The notes beneath the pieces were generated by a model. That model ran no database searches. It saw nothing but the letters and a program-made list of their open reading frames with translations, and was not told where the DNA came from. From NCBI GenBank assembly GCA_028679985.1, contig JAJRAH010000136.1, positions 1-14,483 on the forward strand: 14,483 bases of DNA, read 5' to 3'. A program made the translations under genes and the position numbers. This document shows, one piece after another, positions 1 through 7,401 of the stretch; the stretch's first letter is position 1; each line of letters begins with the position of its first letter. Source of the stretch: Methanomassiliicoccales archaeon (GTDB taxonomy: Archaea > Thermoplasmatota > Thermoplasmata > Methanomassiliicoccales > JACIVX01).

Positions 1-413
1 ATGCTTCTGATGCCTTGTATTCCGAATTTCGGTCCCTTGAATGCCTCAAGCATCGACCGCGGGAACTCGACGTCCTCGAGGCGCACGCCCTTCAAGGCCT
101 CCAATCCGAAGAGATTCCCGGCGATAATGCTGAGAATCTGCGGGACACCTCCGATATCCAGGCTGAAATCCTCAGCTGGGAAGGCTATGACCGCGATCCT
201 GCCTTTGATGTCGATGACCTTTCCACTCAGTCTGGTGAACACGTCCTCTCGAAGCGTCGTCAGCCGCGTCCATGTGCCAGTTGATTCCTCAGTGGCTATC
301 GCCGCAGCGGCACTCTTCATCGGGAGATCCGTTTTGATCTTGAACTTGCATATCACGTGCGCATCCGGGTCGATCCTCTCCCCGAGATGCAGATACTTAT
401 CAGAGTACTCCAT
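1..413 (-). CDS. rbcL: RuBisCO large chain, form III type (N-terminal part, cut by window edge)
   Basis: The first 137 residues of a ribulose-1,5-bisphosphate carboxylase/oxygenase large chain are present; the rest lies beyond base 1. What is visible is the N-terminal domain: TEESTGTWT at residues 41-49, IIAGNLFG at 96-103, VRLEDVEFP at 110-118 and FKGPKFGIQGIR at 125-136. The active-site Glu (E42, equivalent to spinach E60) and Asn (N100, equivalent to N123) are kept, which favours a true RuBisCO over a RuBisCO-like protein, although the catalytic lysines are out of view. The second residue of the usual ESS motif is Glu here. The start follows AGGTGAT at 424-417 with the spacing seen at other starts in this window. 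The gene lies 12 bases downstream of the ribose-1,5-bisphosphate isomerase, so it probably acts in AMP/nucleoside salvage, turning ribulose bisphosphate plus CO2 into 3-phosphoglycerate. The subform (IIIa, IIIb or IIIc) cannot be fixed from this part. Confidence 0.9.
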   Translation of the reverse strand, partial: MEYSDKYLHLGERIDPDAHVICKFKIKTDLPMKSAAAAIATEESTGTWTRLTTLREDVFTRLSGKVIDIKGRIAVIAFPAEDFSLDIGGVPQILSIIAGNLFGLEALKGVRLEDVEFPRSMLEAFKGPKFGIQGIRS

Positions 414-425
414 ACGATCACCTAG

Positions 426-1349
426 TCATCTGCCAGCGTTCATTTGCTGTCCCAGTTCCTTCGTTATTATGTCATAGGCCGCGTAGGGTGAGATGACGCC
501 TACTTCCGTGACTATCGAATCCACATAGTCCGCGGGTGTGGCGTCGAACACCGGGTTGAGTATCCTCGCATTCGCAGGTATCTCGCCCTCTCCGACGATC
601 TCACCAGGATCCCTCTCCTCGATTTCTACCAGTTCCCCGTGAACGGTCTTGGGAGAGAACTTGAAAGTCTCAGCACAGACGATGAACGGCACCCGCGCCT
701 CATGCGCGACCAATGCGATTTGAGAAGTTCCAATCTTGTTTATTACGGCGCCGTTCGATGCGATCGTATCTGCGCCGACGTAGACCAAATCGATGTCCTT
801 CATGATCCATCTCACGGCACTGTCGATTATCAGTGTGGTCGGAACGCCCTCTTCAGCAAGTTCATTGACAGTTAGCAGGCCTTGCCTCCACGGCCTGGAC
901 TCTGTCGCAAAGACCTCGACTCTCTTGCCGTCCGAGAATGCGGTTCTTATGACGCTCAATGCTGCCTTGCTATTGCAGTGCGTCAGGATGCGCTCTCCCC
1001 CCTTTATGCGCTGGGAACCGATCCTTCCGATGACCTTCACGGCTTCCTTCGAGCGATCGACAAAGCGATCGGCATTCGAGACGATTACGTTCCTGAACTC
1101 CTCGACGCTCCTCAACTCCCCCGTTCCCCGCGATACTGCCTGGACTGCGTTCCATAGGGAAATCGCTGTAGGTCGAGTCGAAAGGAGAAGGGTCTTGCCT
1201 TCTTCGAATTCCTTCTTGAGCTGATCAAGATCGTTGCCAGTGAAATCCTGCGCCATCTCCTTGAGCGCGCAGGCACCCGCCCTCGCTATCTCCCCTGCGC
1301 CTCGGATCTTCATCGTCTTAATCGATTGCGCCACATCCACCAAGCTCAT
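426..1349 (-). CDS. Ribose-1,5-bisphosphate isomerase (eIF2B-like e2b2 family)
   Basis: This enzyme converts ribose 1,5-bisphosphate to ribulose 1,5-bisphosphate, the substrate of the RuBisCO encoded just downstream. It belongs to the eIF2B alpha/MTNA-like fold. Family motifs include IRGAGEIARA near the start, STRPTA, ILTHCNS, ATESRP, VGADTI followed by NGAVINKIGTSQIAL, and FDATPADYVD with SPYAAYDI near the end. Numbered from the longer ATG at 1361, the catalytic Cys and Asp are C129 and D198, matching C133 and D202 of the Thermococcus kodakarensis enzyme with a constant offset. Two in-frame ATGs exist, at 1361 and 1349. A TATA box centred near 1376 predicts transcription starting near 1350, so the 1349 ATG (307 residues, leaderless) is preferred. 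eIF2B subunits and methylthioribose-1-phosphate isomerase are related folds, but the motifs and the RuBisCO neighbour support this call. Confidence 0.9.
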   Translation of the reverse strand: MSLVDVAQSIKTMKIRGAGEIARAGACALKEMAQDFTGNDLDQLKKEFEEGKTLLLSTRPTAISLWNAVQAVSRGTGELRSVEEFRNVIVSNADRFVDRSKEAVKVIGRIGSQRIKGGERILTHCNSKAALSVIRTAFSDGKRVEVFATESRPWRQGLLTVNELAEEGVPTTLIIDSAVRWIMKDIDLVYVGADTIASNGAVINKIGTSQIALVAHEARVPFIVCAETFKFSPKTVHGELVEIEERDPGEIVGEGEIPANARILNPVFDATPADYVDSIVTEVGVISPYAAYDIITKELGQQMNAGR

Positions 1350-1372
1350 GTTCCAATCCATCCCAGCAGCAG

Positions 1373-1380
1373 ATATATAA
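1373..1380 (-). promoter_or_regulatory. TATA box for the isomerase-RuBisCO operon
   Basis: On the minus strand the sequence reads TTATATAT, centred about 26 nt before the ATG at 1349. This spacing fits an archaeal TATA box driving a leaderless transcript. The upstream ATG at 1361 would lie between the box and the predicted transcription start. Confidence 0.6.
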
Positions 1381-1407
1381 TAGTTGCCTGAGATAAATTC
1401 TGGCTTG

Positions 1408-1427
1408 ACCTCTGTTCTTTCAGAGGT
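1408..1427 (-). terminator. Small hairpin just after polX, possible terminator
   Basis: A perfect 7-bp inverted repeat (ACCTCTG and CAGAGGT on the plus strand) with a 6-base loop lies 3 bases past the polX stop codon. No clear U-tract follows it on the polX transcript, so a role in termination or 3'-end stability is only a possibility. It also sits just upstream of the TATA box of the next operon. Confidence 0.3.
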
Positions 1428-1430
1428 GCC

Positions 1431-3143
1431 TCAGATTCCAAGGGACCTCTCGACTTCTTTCAGCGAACGGGTGTTCAGGATGCTGCTCTTCTCCAGCCAA
1501 CCCCTTCTTCCTGTGGCCACCCCGAACATCATGTAATTCAACTGAGCGAGACTGTGAGCATCGGTCCCGATGGCTATCGTGACACCTTTCTCCTTCGCCT
1601 TCCTGCAGTTCAGATCGTTGAGATCCAGTCGCTCAGGAAGAGCATTCAACTCGAGGAACACTCCTTTCTCCGAAGCAGTGTCGATGATCGTATCGACATC
1701 GACTTGATGGGGCTCCCTCTGCTCGAGGACTCTTCCGGTCGGATGTGCGAGGATCGTCAGGTAGTCGTTCGACATCGCCGTTACAATCCTCTCCGTCATG
1801 TCCTTCTCACTCATCTTGAACCCCGAATGAACAGCCCCGACCGTGAAATCAAGGTCCTTGAGTATGCTGTCCGGGTAGTCTAGGATCCCATCGTTTCGGA
1901 TCTCGACCTCAGCGCCCATGAGGACCCTGATCCCACCAGTCTTCTCCGAGATCTCCCTCACCTTCTCAATATTCCTCTTCAGGTCCTCTTTCGCCACTCC
2001 GCGAGCGACTTTCAGAGACTCCGAATGGTCGGTTATTCCAATGTACTCATAGCCTCTCTTCACCGCATCCTGCGCGATTTCCTCTACCGTCGCTCCGCCG
2101 TCGCTCATGGTCGAATGAACGTGGAAGTCGCCCTTGATGTCTCCGAGCTCGACCAAAGTCGGGAGTCTGTGTTCGATTGAAGCCTTGATCTCCCCTCTGT
2201 TCTCTCGTATCTCCGGAGGCATCATCTCAAGACCCAGGGCCGCGTACACTTCTTCCTCCGTCCTGCCTGCAATGCGTTCATTGGCGTCCTTCTTGAAGAC
2301 CCCGTACTCGTTTATTTTGAGTCCCTTCTCTATCGCGAGAGATCTCAGAGAGATGTTGTGCTCTTTTGAACCCGTGAAGTACTGGAGCGCCGCCCCGTAG
2401 CTGTCGGTGCTCACTACCCTGATGTCCACCTGCACCCCCTCCTCCAGCCTGACGCTAGACTTCGTGTCCCCTTTCGCAATGACCTCGGAGACCCTCGGAT
2501 TCTCGACGAAGACTCTCATCACCTTCTCTGGTTCATCGCTTCCGACAAGGATGTCTATGTCGCCAATCGTCTCCTTCATGCGGCGGAGGCTGCCAGCGGT
2601 GCTTATGAGGCTGTATCCTCCAGCCGCGATCATGTAATCGACGATCGCTTTCCCATAGAAGTAGGCGTATCCCAGGAGCATGCGGCCGGTCCGATGCTCG
2701 AGAAGACTGATGCCTTTGAGTATGATCTCCTCCGACCTATCTCCGAATCCTTTCAACCTGCGGATCCTATGCTCTTCGGCCGCCCTCTTCAACTCGTGCA
2801 AGTTCGTTATCTTGAGTTCCTTGTACAATCGCATGACGGTCCTGGGACCGATCTCGGGAACTTCTATCAACTGAAGGAGTCCTGCAGGCAGCTCCTCCCT
2901 CAGTTCCTTCAAGTAGTTTAGCTCGCCGGATTCGATGATCTCGGATATCTTCTTCGCGATCGCTTCTCCAACACCCGGTATCTCTCGGAGTCTGCCTTCT
3001 TTGAGGTACTCTTCGATGTCCTTGTCGAGTTCCTCGATGTTTCTCGCGGCCCTTCTGTACGCGACAGGCTTGAACTCGACACCCTTGATTTCAAGGAGAT
3101 CGGCTATCTCGTAGAGAACCCGCGCCACCTTTTCGTTGCTCAT
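1431..3143 (-). CDS. polX: PolX-family DNA polymerase/exonuclease with PHP domain
   Basis: A 570-residue family X DNA polymerase fused to a PHP phosphoesterase domain, the arrangement of bacterial and archaeal PolX repair enzymes that fill gaps and trim 3' ends. The N-terminal part (about 1-150) holds helix-hairpin-helix motifs: IPGVGEAIA near 55, VPEIGPRT near 95 and LKGFGDRS near 130. The polymerase core has GSLRR and GDIDIL with metal-binding D195 and D197, and a third Asp at D240 (VQVDIRV). The PHP domain (about 335-570) has its metal ligands: GDFHVHS (H341, H343), TDHSE (D372, H373), GAEVEI (E412), VHSGF (H439), AHPTGR (H467) and GTDAHS (D528, H530). Both activities therefore look intact and the length is normal for the family. 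The gene follows purH by 48 bases and is probably cotranscribed. The Shine-Dalgarno is weak, but the N-terminus matches the family start. Confidence 0.95.
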   Translation of the reverse strand: MSNEKVARVLYEIADLLEIKGVEFKPVAYRRAARNIEELDKDIEEYLKEGRLREIPGVGEAIAKKISEIIESGELNYLKELREELPAGLLQLIEVPEIGPRTVMRLYKELKITNLHELKRAAEEHRIRRLKGFGDRSEEIILKGISLLEHRTGRMLLGYAYFYGKAIVDYMIAAGGYSLISTAGSLRRMKETIGDIDILVGSDEPEKVMRVFVENPRVSEVIAKGDTKSSVRLEEGVQVDIRVVSTDSYGAALQYFTGSKEHNISLRSLAIEKGLKINEYGVFKKDANERIAGRTEEEVYAALGLEMMPPEIRENRGEIKASIEHRLPTLVELGDIKGDFHVHSTMSDGGATVEEIAQDAVKRGYEYIGITDHSESLKVARGVAKEDLKRNIEKVREISEKTGGIRVLMGAEVEIRNDGILDYPDSILKDLDFTVGAVHSGFKMSEKDMTERIVTAMSNDYLTILAHPTGRVLEQREPHQVDVDTIIDTASEKGVFLELNALPERLDLNDLNCRKAKEKGVTIAIGTDAHSLAQLNYMMFGVATGRRGWLEKSSILNTRSLKEVERSLGI

Positions 3144-3191
3144 CCGATCTCAAGCGACGTAATTCGGCTCCCATGGCAATGAACGTTACCA

Positions 3192-4745
3192 TCAGTGCCT
3201 GAAGACGCGCATCCCCGTGAATACCATGGCCATGTTGTATTCGTTAGCTGCCTGGATGACCTCTTCATCCCTGACCGATCCTCCAGGCTGTATGATAGCG
3301 ACGACCCCGGCCTTCGCGGCTTCGTCCACTCCGTCCCTAAACGGGAAGAAGGCATCAGAAGCCATCACGCTGCCTCTCGCCTCCTCCTTCGCCTTCGACG
3401 CGGCGATCATGGATGAATCCACCCTGCTCATTTGTCCTGCACCGATGCCGACCGCCCGCTCTCCTTTCGCATAGACGATCGCATTGGACCAGACGTGTTT
3501 CACCACCTTCCAAGCGAAGAGCATCGTTTTGACCTCTTCATCGGTCGGCTGCCGCTTCGTGACGACCTTGAGGCTCTCCGGTCTGAGCTTGATGTACTCG
3601 GAGGTCTGCACCAGCAATCCGCCCTTGATTTTCTTCATCTTCATCTCAGGCTTCTCATCCTGGGTGATCGGAGCGTTGGTCCTGAGGATCCTTATGTTCT
3701 TCTTCTTCATCAGCGTCTCGAGCGCTCCTGTCGTGTACGACGGCGCTATGACCGCCTCGACGAAGTGCTTTGATATCTCCGTGGCGGTAGCGTCGTCGAG
3801 TTCCCTATTGACCCCTATTACGCATCCGAACGCCGCGACCGGGTCGACATTGTACGCGACCACGAATGCGTCGCTGATCCTGTCAGCACTTGCTATCCCG
3901 CAGGGGTTCGTGTGTTTCAAAACGCATGAAGTCGGTCTCTCGAAGTCCCTGAGGATCTCAAGGGCAGCCTCGAGGTCGAGTATGTTGTTGAACGACAACT
4001 CTTTGCCATGCAACCTCTCACATCTGGATATGCACACTCCTGCGGCAAACGGATCGGTGTAGAACGCTGCGGACTGGTTCGGATTCTCCCCGTAGCGAAG
4101 GTCCATGTCCTTCTCGAATCCTAGCGCCAAAGTCGGCGGGTAAAGGTCCGATCCGAAAATCCTGCCCAAATAGGAGGCGATCATGGAGTCATAGAACGCG
4201 GTGCTCCTGAATGCTTCCAGCATCAGAGCCCTCAGCGTTTCGCCGCTGAGACTGCCGCCCGACTTCCCCATCTCGTCCAGTACCTGACCATATCGACCTG
4301 GATTCGTTACGACGGCGACCGATTCGTGGTTCTTCGCCGCCGCCCTTATCATGCTCGGGCCTCCGATGTCGATGTTCTCGATGATGTCCTCGATGGTGGA
4401 ATTCGGCTTGAGAACGGTCTCCTTGAATGGGTAGAGGTTGACGACGACCATGTCGATCTTCTTTATCCCCCTGTCCGAGAGCGTCTTCATGTGCTCCGGA
4501 AGATCCCGTCGCGCGAGAATTCCCGCGTGAATCAAAGGATGAAGAGTCTTGACCCTTCCATCCAGCATTTCCGGGAAGCCAGTGACTTGCGAGATCTCGA
4601 TCGCGTCAATTCCGTTCTTCTTCAGCATCGATGCCGTTCCCCCGGTGGAAATCAGCTCGACGCCCATCTGCTTCAGTCCCGATGCGAATTCAACGACACC
4701 CGTCTTATTGGAAACACTGATCAATGCCCGTTCTATCTTAACCAT
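3192..4745 (-). CDS. purH: Bifunctional AICAR formyltransferase/IMP cyclohydrolase
   Basis: PurH catalyses the last two steps of IMP synthesis. It transfers the formyl group of 10-formyl-H4F to AICAR and then closes the ring. The chosen start gives 517 residues, a normal full length. The N-terminal MGS-like IMP cyclohydrolase domain has SVSNKTG, STGGTA (about 33-38) and GRVKTLHP (about 63-70). The AICAR transformylase domain has RYGENPNQ and the catalytic KHTNPCG with K277 and H278, and the C-terminus ends with QPGGSVRDEEV and VFTGMRVF. An in-frame ATG at 4778 would add 11 residues, but GGAGG at 4757-4753 lies exactly 7 bases before the ATG at 4745 and the usual N-terminus (VKIERALISVS) begins there. 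Many archaea use PurP and PurO instead. A folate-dependent PurH fits the tetrahydrofolate genes around it. It is divergent from acsE and followed by polX. Confidence 0.95.
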   Translation of the reverse strand: MVKIERALISVSNKTGVVEFASGLKQMGVELISTGGTASMLKKNGIDAIEISQVTGFPEMLDGRVKTLHPLIHAGILARRDLPEHMKTLSDRGIKKIDMVVVNLYPFKETVLKPNSTIEDIIENIDIGGPSMIRAAAKNHESVAVVTNPGRYGQVLDEMGKSGGSLSGETLRALMLEAFRSTAFYDSMIASYLGRIFGSDLYPPTLALGFEKDMDLRYGENPNQSAAFYTDPFAAGVCISRCERLHGKELSFNNILDLEAALEILRDFERPTSCVLKHTNPCGIASADRISDAFVVAYNVDPVAAFGCVIGVNRELDDATATEISKHFVEAVIAPSYTTGALETLMKKKNIRILRTNAPITQDEKPEMKMKKIKGGLLVQTSEYIKLRPESLKVVTKRQPTDEEVKTMLFAWKVVKHVWSNAIVYAKGERAVGIGAGQMSRVDSSMIAASKAKEEARGSVMASDAFFPFRDGVDEAAKAGVVAIIQPGGSVRDEEVIQAANEYNMAMVFTGMRVFRH

Positions 4746-4947
4746 CCCGGTTCCTCCCATCTGAACAAAGGCACACAAGAAACAGTATGCCGGGCGTATA
4801 TGTCACACTAAGACATAAATATGATTGCAAGGTGTGTTCGGATCCAACGGCACTGTTGAATCCGTAGGGACGCTGGTCCATCTCCACTGGGCTTGGAATC
4901 CAAAGACTTTTATTCGCCGATATCTGTTTGTTGTTTCGGTCATTCTG
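4746..4947. promoter_or_regulatory. Divergent promoter region between purH and acsE
   Basis: No convincing gene is seen in these 202 bases. For purH (minus strand), A/T-rich TATA candidates are ATATTTATG at about 4820-4812 and CATATACG at 4803-4796. For acsE (plus strand), the best candidate is TTTTATT at 4908-4914, predicting a start near 4937 and a leader of about 10 bases. An inverted repeat, TTGGA-A-TCCAA at 4893-4903, sits directly upstream of that box, where a regulator could bind. The ACSE reading frame stays open upstream to 4825, but that extension matches nothing in the family. Confidence 0.45.
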
Positions 4948-5724
4948 ATGATCATTATCAGCGAGAGGATCAACGGTCTCTTCGGAGCGGTCGCAAAGGC
5001 CATCGACGGACGGGATAGCAGGTTCATCCAGGATCTCGCTATCAGACAAGTTGAACGCGGGGCGCAAATGTTGGACATCAACACAGGTCCGGGAAGGGAG
5101 GATGCCCCCGCAGTCATGGAGTGGTTGGTCAAGGTCGTTCAGGATGTCACCGATCTTCCCCTGAGCCTCGACACGCCGGGCCAGAAGACCATGGAGGCCG
5201 GACTCAAGGCATGCCGGAACAAGGTCATTATGAACTCCACCACCGCCGAGCGAAAGAGGATGGAGCGCTTCTTCCCCCTATGCAAGGAATACGGCACGGA
5301 GATCATATGCCTCGCGATGGACGAGCGAGGCGTGCCGAACGACGCCCAATCCCGTGCGGAGATGGCGATGTTGATGATGACGACTGCAATGGAGTACGAC
5401 ATCATGCCTGATCGCTTGTATCTCGATCCTCTCATCTTGCCAGTAGGGGCCGCCCAGGACCAGGGGAAGAAGATCATCCAAGCCTTGCAGCTCTTTCAGA
5501 CATTGAACGATCCCCCGCCGCGGACCGTCGTGGGCCTCAGCAACATTTCCAATCTGACGAAGGAGAGAAGCCTGCTGAATCGGACCTACTTGGCCATGCT
5601 GATGGGGGCCGGGCTAACCGCCGCGATTTGCGATCCCGAGGATGAGGAACTTATGAGGATCATCAAGGCGGGTCAGGTCCTGCTCAACGAGAAACTGTAC
5701 TGTGACGATTTCCTAAGGGCATGA
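4948..5724 (+). CDS. acsE: Methyltetrahydrofolate:corrinoid protein methyltransferase (AcsE/MeTr family)
   Basis: A 258-residue pterin-binding TIM-barrel protein that transfers the methyl group of 5-methyl-H4F to the cobalt of a corrinoid iron-sulfur protein, or the reverse. It is very like AcsE of acetogens. It opens with IIISERINGLFG, and the pterin and catalytic residues fall at the same numbers as in the Moorella enzyme: D75 (LSLD), N96 (VIMNST), D160 (LYLDPLILP) and N199 (VGLSNIS). The C-terminal LINRTYLAMLMGAGL-like block and the YCDDF ending also match. The frame is open upstream to 4825, but the extra 41 residues have no family match, and the ATG at 4948 restores the normal length and N-terminus. 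No Shine-Dalgarno is visible, so the transcript may be leaderless or nearly so. It lies beside the metF operon (convergent) and purH (divergent). A methyltransferase serving another corrinoid protein is possible, since no CODH/ACS genes are in view. Confidence 0.92.
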   Translation: MIIISERINGLFGAVAKAIDGRDSRFIQDLAIRQVERGAQMLDINTGPGREDAPAVMEWLVKVVQDVTDLPLSLDTPGQKTMEAGLKACRNKVIMNSTTAERKRMERFFPLCKEYGTEIICLAMDERGVPNDAQSRAEMAMLMMTTAMEYDIMPDRLYLDPLILPVGAAQDQGKKIIQALQLFQTLNDPPPRTVVGLSNISNLTKERSLLNRTYLAMLMGAGLTAAICDPEDEELMRIIKAGQVLLNEKLYCDDFLRA

Positions 5725-5770
5725 GCGATCAGAGACAGAAATACGGGTGACAGAACTGGCACATCCCTTC

Positions 5771-6688
5771 CTAGACATTCGGTCTGGGGTATAGTCCGGT
5801 CTTCTGAACGATCTCCGGTACGATTTCCTCCCAGGCGATCGCCATGATATGGACGCCGTGCACCCCTTTGATGCTCTTTATTTGCTCGATCTTCTCCACG
5901 CACATCTTGACGCCTTCGGACTTGACATCTCCGACTGCTCTGATTCTCTCGATCGTGCTGTCTGGAATGACCATACCCGGGACCTTGGTCTTCATGTACT
6001 TCGCCGCCCCGAGTGACTTCAGGGGAACCACTCCCGCCAGTATGTGGGCCTTCCTGTCCAGACCCCTTTCCCTGACGTCGCTCATCCAACGTTCGAACCT
6101 CTCGATGTCGAACACCGCTTGAGTCTGGATGAACTCAGCTCCGGCCGTGATCTTCTTGCCCAGCCTCATAACTCTGAACTCCAACGGATCTGCAAACGGG
6201 TTTTCAGTCGCTCCGAGGAAGACATTCGGGGCCTGTTCCAGCTTGTCTCCCCCCCAGACAGTCTTCTCGTCCCTCATAGTCCTGAATATCTGCAGTTCTT
6301 GGATAGAGTCGATGTCGTAGACGTTCTTTGCCTCCTTCTGATTTCCGAACCTCTGATGGTCGCCGCTGAGGCACAGGACATTCTTTATCCCAAGGGCCGC
6401 GGCGCCGAGCAGATCCGATTGCAGGGCTATCCTGTTCCGATCTCTGCAAGTCATCTGCATGACTGGCTCTGCACCCTCTTGAAGGCAGAGAAGCGATGAT
6501 GCGAAGCTCGACATCTTGACGGTAGCTGCTTGGTTGTCTGTCAAGTTGAATGCATCTCCATGCGGCCTCAACATCCTTGCGTGGTGTCGTATGATCTCGG
6601 GGTTCGACGACTTAGGAGGACCTATCTCGGCGGTGACTGCGAATCTCCCCGACTCGAGTACTCTCTCCAGATTGCTTCCAACCCTCAG
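5771..6688 (-). CDS. metF: 5,10-methylenetetrahydrofolate reductase, CTG start
   Basis: MetF reduces methylene-H4F to methyl-H4F using FAD. It is close to the acetogen type that works with MetV. With the start at 6688 it has 305 residues: GSNLERVLESGRFAV near the N-terminus, the catalytic Glu region TAEIGPPK (E21), NLTDNQ at 48-53, CRDRNR at 81-86, LSGDHQ at 107-112 and FIQTQAVFD at 186-194. The first in-frame ATG, at 6574, would remove the first 38 residues including E21. The frame upstream of that has no ATG, GTG or TTG before the metV stop. A CTG at 6688-6686 overlaps the metV TGA as CTGA and has GGAGG at 6700-6696, exactly 7 bases upstream. The predicted N-terminus (fMet/Met then RVGSNLERV) lines up with acetogen MetF. 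Last gene of the operon; convergent with acsE. Confidence 0.93.
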   Translation of the reverse strand: MRVGSNLERVLESGRFAVTAEIGPPKSSNPEIIRHHARMLRPHGDAFNLTDNQAATVKMSSFASSLLCLQEGAEPVMQMTCRDRNRIALQSDLLGAAALGIKNVLCLSGDHQRFGNQKEAKNVYDIDSIQELQIFRTMRDEKTVWGGDKLEQAPNVFLGATENPFADPLEFRVMRLGKKITAGAEFIQTQAVFDIERFERWMSDVRERGLDRKAHILAGVVPLKSLGAAKYMKTKVPGMVIPDSTIERIRAVGDVKSEGVKMCVEKIEQIKSIKGVHGVHIMAIAWEEIVPEIVQKTGLYPRPNV

Positions 6689-6700
6689 TCGACTCCCTCC
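6685..6700 (-). promoter_or_regulatory. metV-metF junction: GGAGG, then CTGA overlap
   Basis: GGAGG at 6700-6696 is followed by 7 bases and then CTGA, in which CTG would start metF and TGA ends metV. The arrangement copies the other junctions of this operon and is the main evidence for the CTG start. Confidence 0.75.
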
Positions 6701-7389
6701 TTCGTCTTCTTCTCCTCGGGGGTGAGTACGGCTTCAGCCCGAACAATCTTCCTAGGCCCGCCACTGCTGCTCGGTATCCAGTTCTTGGGCGGAATCACTT
6801 TCTCGATGAGATTGAGCCGCCCCAGCCTCTTCAGACTGTTGTAGATCTGGTCCCAAGCGCAAGGGGTGTCCGGATTCACCTCGCACTTGCCATTCTGAGA
6901 GCCTCCGCAAGGTCCGTTCAGCATACTCTTCGCGCACCGCGCGATCGGACAGATACCGCCGGTCAAGTGGAGGACACAGTCCCCGCATCCGCCGCATTTC
7001 TCGAGGAAAATGCCCGGCTCATCGGGAGCGCCCATGTTGGAAGTATTGAGTCCCGACACTATCCTGGCATCCGGATACAGTTCCTGCACGACTTGCGCTC
7101 CTACGCCGCACGCGATCGATACGACGCTGTCTTTCCCCTCGATGCTCGGACCGATCTCTCTTACCCATTCCTTCTCGCATTGTCTCTCAACAACGACTTC
7201 CGAAATCTCCCATTCCTTGTTGTTGAGGTCCGAGTAGAGGCGCAGGGATTCCGCGAGGATCCCCACCTCCTTCTCCCCTCCCGCGAGGCATATCGCAACA
7301 CAGGACTTGCACCCCGCGACGAGTATCTTATGATCGTTTTCGACGATCCTGCAGATTTCGGTCAGTGGCTTCTGTTCCGCGATGATCAC
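6685..7389 (-). CDS. metV: MetV, iron-sulfur/zinc partner subunit of methylene-H4F reductase
   Basis: MetV forms a complex with MetF in acetogens and passes electrons to its flavin. The protein has 234 residues from a GTG start. It opens with IIAEQKPLTEI, the usual MetV N-terminus. Cysteines are abundant: CKSCVAIC at 27-34, C71, C94, CGGCGDC at 132-138, CPIARC at 147-152, then C161, C169 and C177, of which KSMLNGPCGG is the conserved signature. The last 40 or so residues are charged and poorly conserved. An open frame reaches 7470, but those 27 extra residues overlap mvhD. The GTG at 7389 overlaps the mvhD stop as GTGA and has GAAGGTGAT upstream at the standard spacing. It sits between mvhD and metF, so a MvhD-MetV-MetF electron path is likely. 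Confidence 0.93.
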   Translation of the reverse strand: MIIAEQKPLTEICRIVENDHKILVAGCKSCVAICLAGGEKEVGILAESLRLYSDLNNKEWEISEVVVERQCEKEWVREIGPSIEGKDSVVSIACGVGAQVVQELYPDARIVSGLNTSNMGAPDEPGIFLEKCGGCGDCVLHLTGGICPIARCAKSMLNGPCGGSQNGKCEVNPDTPCAWDQIYNSLKRLGRLNLIEKVIPPKNWIPSSSGGPRKIVRAEAVLTPEEKKTKEGVD

Positions 7390-7401
7390 TTGATCACCTT
7401 C
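7386..7401 (-). promoter_or_regulatory. mvhD-metV junction: AGGTGAT, then GTGA overlap
   Basis: GAAGGTGAT at 7401-7393 matches the anti-Shine-Dalgarno and places GTG (7389-7387) at the same spacing as elsewhere in the operon. GTG starts metV, and TGA (7388-7386) ends mvhD. Confidence 0.7.

Noticed and set aside
1..477. A 158-codon open frame on the plus strand at the window start
   Set aside because: It is antisense to the RuBisCO N-terminus, which matches its family throughout; the plus-strand product matches nothing.
4825..4947. A 41-residue N-terminal extension (membrane-anchor-like VVSVILMIII) on AcsE
   Set aside because: The hydrophobic look comes from promoter sequence read together with the barrel's first strand. 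The ATG at 4948 gives the exact family length and residue numbering.
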